From assembly GCA_001045525.1 (NCBI GenBank), contig LDWW01000003.1, positions 220,454 through 284,453 of the forward strand: a DNA stretch of 64,000 nucleotides. Reading direction: 5' to 3'. The DNA is from Chitinispirillum alkaliphilum. Its GTDB lineage: Bacteria > Fibrobacterota > Chitinivibrionia > Chitinivibrionales > Chitinispirillaceae. The notes under the pieces are model-generated. The model did no database searches. It worked only from the letters and a program-made list of their open reading frames with translations, and was not told the origin of the DNA. Position numbers and translations under genes: made by a program. Positions 44,154 through 53,983 of the stretch are shown here, one piece after another; position 1 is the stretch's first letter, and every line of letters starts with the position of its first letter.

Positions 44154-45176
44154 TTATGATAGGCCGTTTGTTTCGGGCTGACCAAACATGATGTTGAAAT
44201 TCTGAACAGCCTGCCCGCTTGCCCCTTTTATTAGATTGTCTAAGGTAGATACTGCAATTACGGGATGTCCGTTCTGGCCTCCTGTGAAAGAAATATCACA
44301 GAAGTTTGTATGTGCTATATTACTAATTGCCGGGAGATCGGATGGATCTCTTAAGCGGACAAATGGCTCATTTTTGTAGCGGTTCGCAGCAATCGAGTAA
44401 CACTCTTCTGCACTAAGCTCAGTTTTAATATAAATTGTGGACAATATACCCCGGTTTATTGGAAGCAGGTGGGGGGAGAATGTGAGTGATATATCGCGTT
44501 TAGCCGCCTTTGACAGTTCCTGTTCTATTTCGGGAGTGTGGCGATGAGTATGACCGATTGAATATGCACTGAAATTTTCGTTTGCCTCAACAAAATGTGT
44601 ATTGAGTTTAAGTGAGCGTCCCGCACCGCTTACTCCTGATTTTGAATCTGCAATAAGCATTTCTACCTTTTCTGGTTGAGATTCAAAAAGTGGCAGTAAT
44701 GGGAGAAGAATGCTGGTGACGTAGCATCCGGGATTTGCTATTAGAGAGGCATTCGCAATTTTCCCACGATAAAACTCCGGAAGTCCGTACACGGCATTCT
44801 TTAGGTATTCTGGGGCCGGATGATCAATTTTATACCAGCTTTTGTACGTGTCTGTGTTTTCTATTCTGAAATCAGCACTCAAATCAACAATTTTTATCCC
44901 TTTTTCAATAAAGGGAATCAGTAATCCGGCTGATACGGCATGGGGCAGACAGGAAAAAATACACTCCGCACTTCTGCTCTGTGCTTCCTGGGGAGAGATC
45001 AGGATATCGTCAAAAATCCCTTTCAATGAAGGGAATATCTCTGCAATCTGTTTGGATGCGTAGCTTTGTGATGAAATGAAGGTGATTTCTACACTTGGGT
45101 GCCTGGAAAGAATCTTTATCAACTCAAGCCCGGTATAGGAAGTGGCTCCCAGGATCCCAACTTTTACTTTATTCAT
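44154..45176 (-). CDS. argC: N-acetyl-gamma-glutamyl-phosphate reductase
   Basis: 340 residues from the ATG at 45176, which gives the typical start MNKVKVGILGATSYTGLELI. The catalytic cysteine is in IANPGCYVTSILLPLLP, and HRHTPEIEQEL and FSPHLLPINRGI are the usual later motifs. It reduces acetylglutamyl phosphate to the semialdehyde. It heads argC-B-D-G. The frame extends upstream to a TTG at 45218, without family support. Confidence 0.95.
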   Translation of the reverse strand: MNKVKVGILGATSYTGLELIKILSRHPSVEITFISSQSYASKQIAEIFPSLKGIFDDILISPQEAQSRSAECIFSCLPHAVSAGLLIPFIEKGIKIVDLSADFRIENTDTYKSWYKIDHPAPEYLKNAVYGLPEFYRGKIANASLIANPGCYVTSILLPLLPLFESQPEKVEMLIADSKSGVSGAGRSLKLNTHFVEANENFSAYSIGHTHRHTPEIEQELSKAAKRDISLTFSPHLLPINRGILSTIYIKTELSAEECYSIAANRYKNEPFVRLRDPSDLPAISNIAHTNFCDISFTGGQNGHPVIAVSTLDNLIKGASGQAVQNFNIMFGQPETNGLS

Positions 45177-45431
45177 AGAATAATGCCCATTGATAGGAGT
45201 GAAAAAATTAGAATACAAACGTTATAAAATAATTCATATCGCGCCTTATGGCCATGTGTTTATATATATATAGATATTAAGGTGAAATCCCGGCTAAGGT
45301 TGCCATGATGGTACGGGATGTACACCCCTTAGAGATATCTCCATTTGAGCCTTGAAACAGGGACCGTCTGTCAGGCACTACTTTATGAGGATTGTTATCT
45401 TTAAATCGTTTATTCACTGAGGAGTAATAGT
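45177..45431. other. Divergent region with a nested hairpin
   Basis: About 255 bases between argC and the flavodoxin fragment. AAGGTG (about 45279-45284) and ATCCCG pair with CGGGAT and CACCCCTT downstream, enclosing a further GCCAT/ATGGT pair, to form a long imperfect hairpin (about 45279-45330). It could be a regulatory RNA leader on either strand. I could not match it to a riboswitch class. Confidence 0.35.
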
Positions 45432-45632
45432 ATGAAAATAGCTGTGCTAATGGGCAGCATGAGAAAAAATGGAAATACAGAAATGGTTTTAAAGTCTTTT
45501 GTCCAACTGCTCAAATTGAAAAAGGCTGAGCTGCAATATATTTGGTTGTGCGACAGGAATCTTGATGTTTTTGGCGCAAATTATTTGGAAAAATCTGTTT
45601 TTTGCAGTAGTTTTCATAGACTTAATTACTGA
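45432..45632 (+). pseudogene. Truncated flavodoxin/NADPH-dependent FMN reductase (N-terminal remnant)
   Basis: 66 codons. KIAVLMGSMRKNGNTEMVLK is the FMN-binding start of WrbA/FMN-reductase proteins (GSxRKNGNT). After about residue 45 the similarity ends and the frame stops; the usual CxGCxxC region and the rest of the domain (about 120 residues) are missing in all frames nearby. GAGGAG precedes the ATG. It is probably a decayed gene. Confidence 0.55.
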
Positions 45633-45686
45633 TTACAGATTCTGAATAGATGGATTTATGTTTAAAAAAGAAAAATAGTTGTTTCA

Positions 45687-48600
45687 TTGATTGTGGCCTT
45701 CTTTATAGCTTTGCCATTGATCCTTTATGTAGGTGTCGGAGCATTTCTTCATGTGTTTGCTGTAATGGGTGCTAACCGGTTAATTTCGCTTGAAGAACAG
45801 GGCAGATTATCACGGGAATATGGATTTGTGTGGCAGGAGATCAATCTAAACAGGGAAATGTCTTCAATTGCCTCTGCTATATCAGATACTGGCAGTGAGA
45901 AGCAAATCTCTGAGACAGAAAGCAAAAGGGAGATAGTTGAGTTTCCATCCCTTTCAGCCATAACGGAATTGAATAATATCAGAGATTTTTCGAAGGTAAT
46001 CAGAATCACGGATCGGAACGGAATACCTCTTTCAGAAATCAGAACGACTCACACCTGTATTGATGTATCAGAAATAAACGACATGCTTCTGAAATCATTG
46101 ATTATCACTGAAGATCAGCGTTTTTATACCCGCTCAAGAGCTTACGATTACAATGCCTTGGTCCGTTCTTTTGTTGATGCTGTTTTTCGCAGCATCTCTA
46201 CAAGACGTATTCAGATGCCAAGAGCTACAAGTACAATACATATGCAGGTTGCCAGATTTTTGATGCTTAGGACTAATACTCTTGGATATGCATATACAGA
46301 CAGAAGTATTATGCGCAAAATGCGTGAAATTCAGTTGGCGGAAGCTCTCAAAAGCACATTTACTGATGAAGAGATACTTACGGTGTATATAAATCATTGT
46401 GTGTCGGCTGGAAGAGGAATGAGGGGGTATTACGATATAAGTAAGGGGCTCTTTGGTATACATCCTTCAGAGCTTGATACAGCACAGAGCCTGTATTTAG
46501 CCCGGCTTGTCAAATGGAACAGGCATGTTCCCGACAGAATAATTCAGCAGGTTAAGGCAAGTCTTCCGGAGCTCGCCAGGCATCTTGATTGGGATAAGGA
46601 AAGCAAAAAAGCTATAAGGAGATCTGTTGACAGTTTATCATTCAGACCATTTCAACCGATAATCTCTCGAAACAGTCATCTTATTGACTTAGCCAACGAA
46701 TACTGGCGTGAGATATGCCGTCAAAAGGGAATGAGCCGAAGTGAACTTGAAGAGATGGATATTGCAAATCCCGAAAGCATGATTCGCAGATTTGGCAACC
46801 TGACTATAGCGCTGACACTCGACTATCGGTTACAGAAAAAACTGGAGGAGCTCGTAGATGCAAGGGGCTTTGGGCCCGACACTCTTATTCGAACAGATAT
46901 AAGAATAGGGAGTAAAGGTACAGACATGCATTTAGAGGAGGTCCCACCCGATACAGTGCGCAAAATAACCCTCATTGAAAAAGACTCACTGTTCAGGGAT
47001 CCTGTTTCCGGAGCTTCTGTTCAACTGAATCAAAATGACACCCTGATAACTAATATTCGTTACAGAAAAACAGGTACAGGACAAGTAAGAAGGTCAGCAT
47101 TTTTCTACAGACGCGGTGATTTGCCTGTCCCGGGGCAATACTTTGCATATGCTATAATGGATTCTCAAAACCGTCAGTTACTGGCGTATTATTCCCGCGA
47201 TCGACTTGGCAGCAGACTCACTTCGCTTCTTCGCAACCGCACACCTAATGGGTCAAGTCTTGCCAAGCCGATAATTTTCGCCTTAACCTACGATTTAGGA
47301 ATATACGAACATGCCGATATGGCTACAGACGAAAGCGAAGTCGCTGACACGATACCATGGGCACGTACTGCAATATTGAGAAATGGTGATCCTGTAGGTA
47401 TGCGTTATCTGAAAACTACCGATGAGGACGGGTACATGGTCCACAATCATCACCGCAGGTTTGACGGTTATGATTTCATTTATAATCATCTGTATAGATC
47501 CAACAATATTCTTTCCGTTGAAGCTATTTACAGACTAAATACAGATCTTCGTGATACAGATAATCCTCAGACCTCAGGGGTTTCTCAGCTGTTAAAGCGT
47601 ATCGGGTCACAATCTCTAATGGCCAACAGGTACGTTACAGGCGCTGATTTGTACAAGGCTATAGCCGGTGTAGTCTCAGAACCTGTTGCTGCCAAATATA
47701 ACACTGGAAGGTCTCCGTCACAGACATACTCTGTTGCGCTTGGAACCTTGGAATTGTCACTTTTCGAACAACTGCATTTGTTCAATGTTCTGTATGATAA
47801 CAGAATACCAGTTAATCCTTCAAGACACCCAAAGCTCTTCATTAAAGACATAATGCTTGCAGGAAAGCCCTTTCATTTTGAAGATACACTGGAGTATGTA
47901 AACTTGTTCAGCAGTATGGAAAGTATAAAACCGGTTGCTCTTGCGCTTCATAAACGTCTTGTATCATCACCGCGCGACCGACTTGGCAACTTTGATATAT
48001 GCGATCAGGTTGACATGTATGGCAACCAGGGCGGATTACTTAGCAATTTCGCTAAGAGCGGAACTACTGATAATATTATTCGTCCCTTTAACGTTGATAA
48101 TACAAGCGGGGCCACGACCAACTATGGATTATGGCACGCGGTTTTAAGACTGAATCTTACCAGGGATGACCTTGTGCGCATGGTGAAGGATGATGAGAAT
48201 ATCGACTCCGCTATGAAAAAACAAATTTCCTTTGACCGGGTCCCAGCCGAGGAAATCACAGATATTACAATTGCAAGTGTGGGGGAGTGTAACTACGAAT
48301 ACACCGGCAGCCGTGACGGGAAAAGTTTACATGGCTATCTTACCCGTGAATTGCTCCATACCTTCGGAATTCCCTGCACAGACGGTTTTTATGCAGATTA
48401 CGAAAATAAACTGATCAACAGCAGATCAAGGGATGAACTTTTCTCCTATCAGCAGGAAGAAACAGATCTGTCATTTTTTTCAAGAACATTTATCAGATTA
48501 AGGACTATCGGTTCAGAAGAATCCGTTGATGAGGTGTCCTTTGATAGGAACAGATCGGGAAATATTGTTCTTAGAAGAAGTAATTACAGAACAATGTTAA

Positions 48601-48788
48601 GCTTTGCACAGTATATGGGAAGTGAATCAAGAAGATACCGCGATCTTGTCAGTCAATTAAGAAGACCAGCCTCAATACAGGCAGCAGAGGAAACGCTCGA
48701 AGAAATTTTAGCCATCGACATTGAAAATCAGTTTCTTAGAAGAGAGCTTGAGAGTGCTGTTAAATCTTTGAAAGAAAGTCTCAGATAA
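45687..48788 (+). CDS. Class A penicillin-binding protein (GT51 + transpeptidase), N-terminus frameshifted
   Basis: 1033 residues from the TTG at 45687. After one membrane segment (FFIALPLILYVGVGAFLHVF), the GT51 domain has ITEDQRFY (Glu 142), ATSTIHMQVARF and RKMREIQLAEAL (Glu 214). The transpeptidase domain has GSSLAKP (Ser 524, Lys 527), RSNN (605-607) and KSGTTDN (790-792). It polymerises and cross-links peptidoglycan. A better start is the ATG at 45658: with one more A in the A6 run at 45664-45669 the protein would begin MFKKRKIVVSLIVAFFIALP. As given, that frame ends after 6 codons. The transpeptidase part is divergent and long. Confidence 0.85.
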   Translation: MIVAFFIALPLILYVGVGAFLHVFAVMGANRLISLEEQGRLSREYGFVWQEINLNREMSSIASAISDTGSEKQISETESKREIVEFPSLSAITELNNIRDFSKVIRITDRNGIPLSEIRTTHTCIDVSEINDMLLKSLIITEDQRFYTRSRAYDYNALVRSFVDAVFRSISTRRIQMPRATSTIHMQVARFLMLRTNTLGYAYTDRSIMRKMREIQLAEALKSTFTDEEILTVYINHCVSAGRGMRGYYDISKGLFGIHPSELDTAQSLYLARLVKWNRHVPDRIIQQVKASLPELARHLDWDKESKKAIRRSVDSLSFRPFQPIISRNSHLIDLANEYWREICRQKGMSRSELEEMDIANPESMIRRFGNLTIALTLDYRLQKKLEELVDARGFGPDTLIRTDIRIGSKGTDMHLEEVPPDTVRKITLIEKDSLFRDPVSGASVQLNQNDTLITNIRYRKTGTGQVRRSAFFYRRGDLPVPGQYFAYAIMDSQNRQLLAYYSRDRLGSRLTSLLRNRTPNGSSLAKPIIFALTYDLGIYEHADMATDESEVADTIPWARTAILRNGDPVGMRYLKTTDEDGYMVHNHHRRFDGYDFIYNHLYRSNNILSVEAIYRLNTDLRDTDNPQTSGVSQLLKRIGSQSLMANRYVTGADLYKAIAGVVSEPVAAKYNTGRSPSQTYSVALGTLELSLFEQLHLFNVLYDNRIPVNPSRHPKLFIKDIMLAGKPFHFEDTLEYVNLFSSMESIKPVALALHKRLVSSPRDRLGNFDICDQVDMYGNQGGLLSNFAKSGTTDNIIRPFNVDNTSGATTNYGLWHAVLRLNLTRDDLVRMVKDDENIDSAMKKQISFDRVPAEEITDITIASVGECNYEYTGSRDGKSLHGYLTRELLHTFGIPCTDGFYADYENKLINSRSRDELFSYQQEETDLSFFSRTFIRLRTIGSEESVDEVSFDRNRSGNIVLRRSNYRTMLSFAQYMGSESRRYRDLVSQLRRPASIQAAEETLEEILAIDIENQFLRRELESAVKSLKESLR

Positions 48789-48835
48789 TCTTAAAATATG
48801 TAAAACAGAAATTTTTTCAAGGACTAGTGGAGCCT

Positions 48836-50020
48836 CTAATATAACAAACCTGCGATTTTTTCATTCACATTTTCGAGGCATTTCTTTAGAGCTTGTGCTA
48901 TCAGTGATGTCAAGAACCCATGATGGTTTAGATCAAACGGAATTTCTTCCATGGTTTCCCAGGTCGTATTGGCAACATCACTGGATGAAACCTCTCCGGA
49001 AAAACTGCTTTCAAAAGTTATTCTTTCAACTGATGCATCAAACAGTCCGATATTCAGATGAACCCGTGCGATAACGTATTCTCTGTACATGTCTGCTTCT
49101 GCCGATATTTCAGCAAAGGGCATGAGATCGAAAGACTCAATTGAGCCGATTACAATGTAGCGCGAGCGTGAATTTCTGGCCAGGTAAATCAACTCTTCAC
49201 TATTTTTATTATCTTTGGGGTGTGTATGGGTCTCAAATGTGAGGTGATCGAGATTATTTTCAAGGTTACCCTTAAAGAGAGTGGTGATTTCAGTTGTCAA
49301 ATCCCAACTTCCGGAATAATCAGAATTGTTTAAAAGGGGAGTTACTAAAACCTTGTTGTCAAACCTGCCAGCCAGAATAAGGTGATCACGTTTTGCCTGA
49401 TGGAGATAATCCTGCTTTATGCGTTGTACAGTTCTCTCGGGTACCCAACTTTTTATATACTCCATATCTTCTGTTACAAAAGTTCTGGTCAATCCGTCCC
49501 CGTCATTTTTGAATGTCAAAATTTCCGGCGCTCTGAGAAAGTAAGAGCGATTTCTTCGCATATCTCTGATTCTTGTTGTTCCTGTTACCAGTTTAAGAGT
49601 TGATTGATTGTCATAGATTCGGAGCAAAAGAGATCCGTTTAAATATATTTTTAAGTTGTCGGTGTAGATGATCATGTTTTCAGTTGAGTTATCATTCCGC
49701 TGATTTGTAAAAAAAGCCTCTCCCGATAACAAAGTCAGGGAAGTTTTTGAGCCTGAGAACGATGAAAAAATGAGTCTGGAATTTTGGTTTATAAAGGCGG
49801 TGTCGTTGTTGGGCCATGAAAAATGGAGTATAGAATTTCTTAATGTTCTGAGCTGGTCATTATTGTAGAAGTTGGTTGTTGGATCAATATATTCCCACCC
49901 TGTTTCTCCGGATCGGCGTATTTCGGCAATCCCGGTGATTTTGTCGATCTGTGGTTCTGAAGATTTGGCTCGAACTGCACAGAGAGCGATAATGATGAGT
50001 ATGATGGTCTTTTTTTTCAT
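48836..50020 (-). CDS. Secreted FecR-domain / CsgG-like protein
   Basis: 394 residues with an N-terminal signal (KKKTIILIIIALCAVRA). Residues about 25-160 look like a FecR-type periplasmic sensor domain (GIAEIRRSGETGWEYID ... NQNSRLIFSS ... LTLLSGEAFF). Residues about 215-390 resemble the CsgG/curli secretion or TolB-like fold, with SRYIVIGSIESFD and ALKKCLENVNEKIAGLL. No sigma factor gene is adjacent. It converges on the PBP gene. The role is unclear; envelope sensing or assembly is possible. Confidence 0.6.
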   Translation of the reverse strand: MKKKTIILIIIALCAVRAKSSEPQIDKITGIAEIRRSGETGWEYIDPTTNFYNNDQLRTLRNSILHFSWPNNDTAFINQNSRLIFSSFSGSKTSLTLLSGEAFFTNQRNDNSTENMIIYTDNLKIYLNGSLLLRIYDNQSTLKLVTGTTRIRDMRRNRSYFLRAPEILTFKNDGDGLTRTFVTEDMEYIKSWVPERTVQRIKQDYLHQAKRDHLILAGRFDNKVLVTPLLNNSDYSGSWDLTTEITTLFKGNLENNLDHLTFETHTHPKDNKNSEELIYLARNSRSRYIVIGSIESFDLMPFAEISAEADMYREYVIARVHLNIGLFDASVERITFESSFSGEVSSSDVANTTWETMEEIPFDLNHHGFLTSLIAQALKKCLENVNEKIAGLLY

Positions 50021-50252
50021 CTGATTTTCTATCCCATTGCCGTTGTTATTCTTTCAATATTGTATAATACTATTTTATTGTTGTTCAAGAAAGATTTATT
50101 GTGATCAGTAATGTATGCATGCGGGAAGTGCCCGATATGTATAATTATGGTTGCAGTAGTGCTGAAAAATATTGAGTTGAGCGGGTGCATCCGTTATTTT
50201 CAGCTTTCAGAGCCATATTTTTGGGAGATTTTTTCAAGGGAGAGACCGGTAC

Positions 50253-52097
50253 ATGAAAATTGAATTACGTAGCTCAAAAACAACATCAGGCAGACGAATG
50301 GCAGGGGCAAGAAGCTTATGGCGTGCAAATGGCATGACTGAGGATCAGATGGGTAAGCCAATCATTGCTGTGGTTAACTCTTTTACCCAATTTGTTCCTG
50401 GTCACGTTCATCTGCATGAGATAGGGCAGCTTGTAAAAAGATTGATTGAAGATCAGGGGTGTTTTGCTGCAGAATTCAATACTGTTGCTATAGATGATGG
50501 TATCGCTATGGGGCATGATGGGATGCTTTACTCCCTGCCTTCAAGGGATCTGATTGCTGATAGTGTGGAGTATATGGTTAATGCACATAAAGCTGATGCT
50601 ATGGTGTGTATTTCAAATTGTGACAAGATAACTCCGGGTATGATGATGGCTGCTATGAGACTCAACATTCCTGTGATTTTTGTTTCCGGTGGGCCGATGG
50701 AAGCTGGTATTGTGGGGAAAAAGAGTTATGATCTTGTGGATGCAATGGTTATGGCCGGAGACAAGAGTGTTTCCGACGAGCAGATTGAGGAGATTGAAAA
50801 AGCCGCATGCCCAACCTGCGGATCATGTTCGGGGATGTTTACCGCCAATTCCATGAATTGTCTTGCCGAGGCACTTGGAATTGCATTGCCGGGCAACGGC
50901 ACCCTACTGGCAACACATAAAAATCGCTTCTCCCTCTTTGAGAAAGCTGCAGATTTAATTGTAAAAAATGCCCATACTTATTACAGAGATGGTGATGAAT
51001 CTGTATTGCCCCGTTCTATAGCATCAAGAGATGCTTTTCTCAATGCAATGTCTCTTGATATAGCAATGGGAGGATCCACCAATACTGTTCTTCATCTGCT
51101 TGCTATTGCAAGAGAAGCAAAGGTGGATTTCACAATGGAGGATATTGACCGGCTTTCAAGGAAAATTCCTGTTTTGAGCAAGGTTTCTCCAAATTCTGAT
51201 TATCACATAGAGGATGTAAACAGAGCTGGTGGGATTATCGGTATACTTGGGGAACTGTCAAGGGCTAAGTTGATAAACACCAGTGTCGGAAGAATTGATT
51301 TTCCTTCACTGTCTGAGGCTTTGGAAATGTACGATGTAAAGAGTGAAAGTGCATCGGAAGAAGCACTGTTGTTATATAAAAGTGCACCAGGCCGAAAAGG
51401 CCGAAACCTTGTAATGGGTTCCCAGGAGAACTATTATGAGGAGTTGGATCTTGATCGCAAGAACGGCTGCATTCGGGATTTAGAGAATTGCTATAGTAAA
51501 GATGGCGGACTGGCTGTACTTTTTGGCAATATCGCATCTAAAGGTTGTATTGTAAAGACTGCGGGAGTTGATGAGTCCATACTTGTTTTCAACGGAAGCG
51601 CAAAAGTCTTTGATTCACAGGATTCGGCCTGCGAAGGGATTCTTAATGGTGAAGTAAAAAGCGGTGACGTTGTGATTATTCGCTTTGAGGGACCAAAGGG
51701 TGGGCCTGGAATGCAGGAGATGCTCTATCCAACTTCTTACATAAAATCAATGCATCTTGGTAAGGAGTGTGCACTCATAACTGATGGTCGCTTTTCTGGA
51801 GGTACATCGGGGCTCTCAATCGGTCACGTATCACCGGAAGCCGCTGCTGGTGGAGAGATCGGACTTCTCCGCGATGGAGATGCAATAGAGATTAATATAC
51901 CTCAGCGCTCCATATCGGTTCTCCTTAGTGATGAGGAGCTGAACAAGAGAAGAGAAGAAGAGTTATCAAAAGGCAAAAATGCATTCAAGCCTGTTAATCG
52001 GGACAGAGTGGTTTCTCAGGCTCTTAAAACATACGCCTATTTCGCATCTTCTGCTGATACGGGTGCATTAAGAACGCTTCCCGAAGATGCGCAATAA
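50253..52097 (+). CDS. ilvD: Dihydroxy-acid dehydratase
   Basis: 614 residues. Iron-sulfur motifs are [16 protein letters not shown] and [19 protein letters not shown]; further conserved parts are [17 protein letters not shown] and [17 protein letters not shown]. It makes the 2-oxoacid precursors of valine and isoleucine. GGGAGA precedes the ATG. No other ilv gene is adjacent. Confidence 0.96.
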   Translation: MKIELRSSKTTSGRRMAGARSLWRANGMTEDQMGKPIIAVVNSFTQFVPGHVHLHEIGQLVKRLIEDQGCFAAEFNTVAIDDGIAMGHDGMLYSLPSRDLIADSVEYMVNAHKADAMVCISNCDKITPGMMMAAMRLNIPVIFVSGGPMEAGIVGKKSYDLVDAMVMAGDKSVSDEQIEEIEKAACPTCGSCSGMFTANSMNCLAEALGIALPGNGTLLATHKNRFSLFEKAADLIVKNAHTYYRDGDESVLPRSIASRDAFLNAMSLDIAMGGSTNTVLHLLAIAREAKVDFTMEDIDRLSRKIPVLSKVSPNSDYHIEDVNRAGGIIGILGELSRAKLINTSVGRIDFPSLSEALEMYDVKSESASEEALLLYKSAPGRKGRNLVMGSQENYYEELDLDRKNGCIRDLENCYSKDGGLAVLFGNIASKGCIVKTAGVDESILVFNGSAKVFDSQDSACEGILNGEVKSGDVVIIRFEGPKGGPGMQEMLYPTSYIKSMHLGKECALITDGRFSGGTSGLSIGHVSPEAAAGGEIGLLRDGDAIEINIPQRSISVLLSDEELNKRREEELSKGKNAFKPVNRDRVVSQALKTYAYFASSADTGALRTLPEDAQ

Positions 52098-52148
52098 AAG
52101 AAGTGGTGTATTGATGCAGGATTTATGCTGGTATATTTATTGCAACCT

Positions 52149-52177
52149 CCTCTACCTTACTGAAAGTAGGGTAGGGG
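52149..52177 (+). promoter_or_regulatory. 13-bp hairpin masking the RBS of the C25 peptidase
   Basis: Bases 52149-52161 pair with 52165-52177 (11 Watson-Crick and 2 G-U pairs) around a GAA triloop. The right arm contains the only Shine-Dalgarno-like sequence, AGGGTAGGGG, and ends three bases before the ATG at 52181. There is no U-tract, so it does not look like a terminator of ilvD. Confidence 0.6.
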
Positions 52178-52180
52178 TAT

Positions 52181-53983
52181 ATGCCGATAAAAATATTAAC
52201 ATCGATTTTCGCTTCATTTGTTATACTTCACAGCCAGCAGCTTATAATTGAGGATTACCTCAACGAGGCCAATGCTGCAGACTACCTTCTCATAGCTCCC
52301 GAATTATTTGTAAACCAGACTTTGCGGCTCGCACATCACCGTAACAGTTTTCAGGGTGATGGGGTCGGGGATGCAAAGGTGGTTAGATTGGAAACGATCG
52401 ATTCAATTTTCAGGACACATGATACAGTTCAGCGTTATAAAGCACTCTGGAAAGGATTAAAGTACGCAAACGAGAACTGGAGTGAACCACTTAAGTATAT
52501 TGTTTTTATAGGTAATGATTCTTTGGGCTGGGACAGTACCGGAAGACTGGTTAACTTTGGTCTTATGCCCTCTATCCCCAATGGTTATCAATACTACCGG
52601 CGTCATGGTGGGAGAGACACTGTAATCAGGTATTCAGATGATTACTATCTCTCAGTCAATCGCTCCTCTTTGTATCCGGTAAATGTACCAAGGAACCCTC
52701 AGGACCTGCGTATAGGTAGAATTCCTTGTCAAACAGTAAGTGAGCTCTCAACCTATATAGACAAAGTCATAGCCTATGACCTTGGTCGCAGATTTGAAGT
52801 ATCAAACAATGCTCTTTTAATTGCCGATGATGCAAGAAAGGCAAATGTTGCAGATCCGTTAGGGTTTTCCCATTTCACTACCGCTCAGACCATCAGTACG
52901 CAAACGGCACTTAGTTGGTACAATATTACCCGACTCTATTTATCTATGTACACAATGGATGAAAATTTCAGGCACGTTGAGGCTAATCAGGAATTTCACA
53001 GTGTATTAAACAATCAAAAATGGATAATATTCTTTGGGCATGGCAGTCCTGGTGTTTTAACAGATGAACATCTCATAACTTCAAGTGATTTACTTCTGGT
53101 CGACAGAAATTACCCGCCCTTTATCTTTTTGTCCTTTTCCTGCCTTAATGGAGTGTATCACATACCAAAAGACAGCTCAATGCTTAAACAGGCACTTTTC
53201 ACAGAAAATGGAGGAGCTGTTGCATATGTTGCAAGTACAACACTTGAATATGCATTGCCCAATGAAAATTTCGCCAATGCAATGTTCAGGGTGTATAGTT
53301 CTGATTCAGGGGTAACTTTGGGACAGATGGTAAATGGTGCGAAACGCTCCATAATGAGTCGGGTTGAGCATTATCATCTCTTTGGAGATCCTGCATTAAG
53401 GGTTAGATCTGTGCCTCTCGAGCCACAAATTACATTTACCGGTAATGGAAATCTCAGAGTATCTCTGCCACATATATTTTCTACCGCAGAATACTATCTA
53501 ACCATATCCCGTTTTGATACCTTAAAACTGCTTGAAGATACAACACAATCTTTTACAGATGAGCAAATCCTTTTCACACAGAGGAAAGGTGGTAATGGGG
53601 AGGTTGAGTTTGCTTTACCTGATAATCTATCTGGCGATTTAAGATTTAACCTGTATGCAGGGAACGATATTTATGAAGCAAGGAAAGATACGGTAATCTA
53701 TTTCGATGTACTTCAAAACAACAATGCTGTACTTACCCGAAATAAAACTCCTGAAATCTTAGTCAGTGGATCCAATCTGATCTTTAGGAATATTGAGAAA
53801 GAAGGCATGGATCTTAAACTGTATGATTTAAGAGGGCGTTTGATTGAAAAAGTATCATATCGTAACCTTCCGCAAAACTTTATCTTTAATTTGGCTTCAT
53901 TGAATGCCGCTTCCGGGCAATACATTATAGTTGTTAATGACGGCAGGTGCAATCTGTTAAGCAGAGTTGTAAGGATTTTCTGA
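52181..53983 (+). CDS. Secreted C25 (gingipain-like) cysteine peptidase with C-terminal sorting tail
   Basis: 600 residues with a short signal sequence (KILTSIFASFVILHS). The C25 core has WIIFFGHGSPG (His 287) and FLSFSCLNGVYH (Cys 321), the catalytic dyad, and YHLFGDPALRVR at its end. The last ~75 residues resemble a type IX secretion sorting domain (DLKLYDLRGRLIEKVSY ... SGQYIIVV). Such proteases are secreted or surface bound; PorU of type IX systems is a relative. The ribosome binding site is inside a hairpin. It abuts the response regulator gene end to end. Confidence 0.85.
   Translation: MPIKILTSIFASFVILHSQQLIIEDYLNEANAADYLLIAPELFVNQTLRLAHHRNSFQGDGVGDAKVVRLETIDSIFRTHDTVQRYKALWKGLKYANENWSEPLKYIVFIGNDSLGWDSTGRLVNFGLMPSIPNGYQYYRRHGGRDTVIRYSDDYYLSVNRSSLYPVNVPRNPQDLRIGRIPCQTVSELSTYIDKVIAYDLGRRFEVSNNALLIADDARKANVADPLGFSHFTTAQTISTQTALSWYNITRLYLSMYTMDENFRHVEANQEFHSVLNNQKWIIFFGHGSPGVLTDEHLITSSDLLLVDRNYPPFIFLSFSCLNGVYHIPKDSSMLKQALFTENGGAVAYVASTTLEYALPNENFANAMFRVYSSDSGVTLGQMVNGAKRSIMSRVEHYHLFGDPALRVRSVPLEPQITFTGNGNLRVSLPHIFSTAEYYLTISRFDTLKLLEDTTQSFTDEQILFTQRKGGNGEVEFALPDNLSGDLRFNLYAGNDIYEARKDTVIYFDVLQNNNAVLTRNKTPEILVSGSNLIFRNIEKEGMDLKLYDLRGRLIEKVSYRNLPQNFIFNLASLNAASGQYIIVVNDGRCNLLSRVVRIF

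Noticed and set aside
45279..45330. Cobalamin or FMN riboswitch in the hairpin before the flavodoxin remnant
   Set aside because: The GGTGAAATCCCG string is only superficially similar; the conserved cores of both classes are missing.
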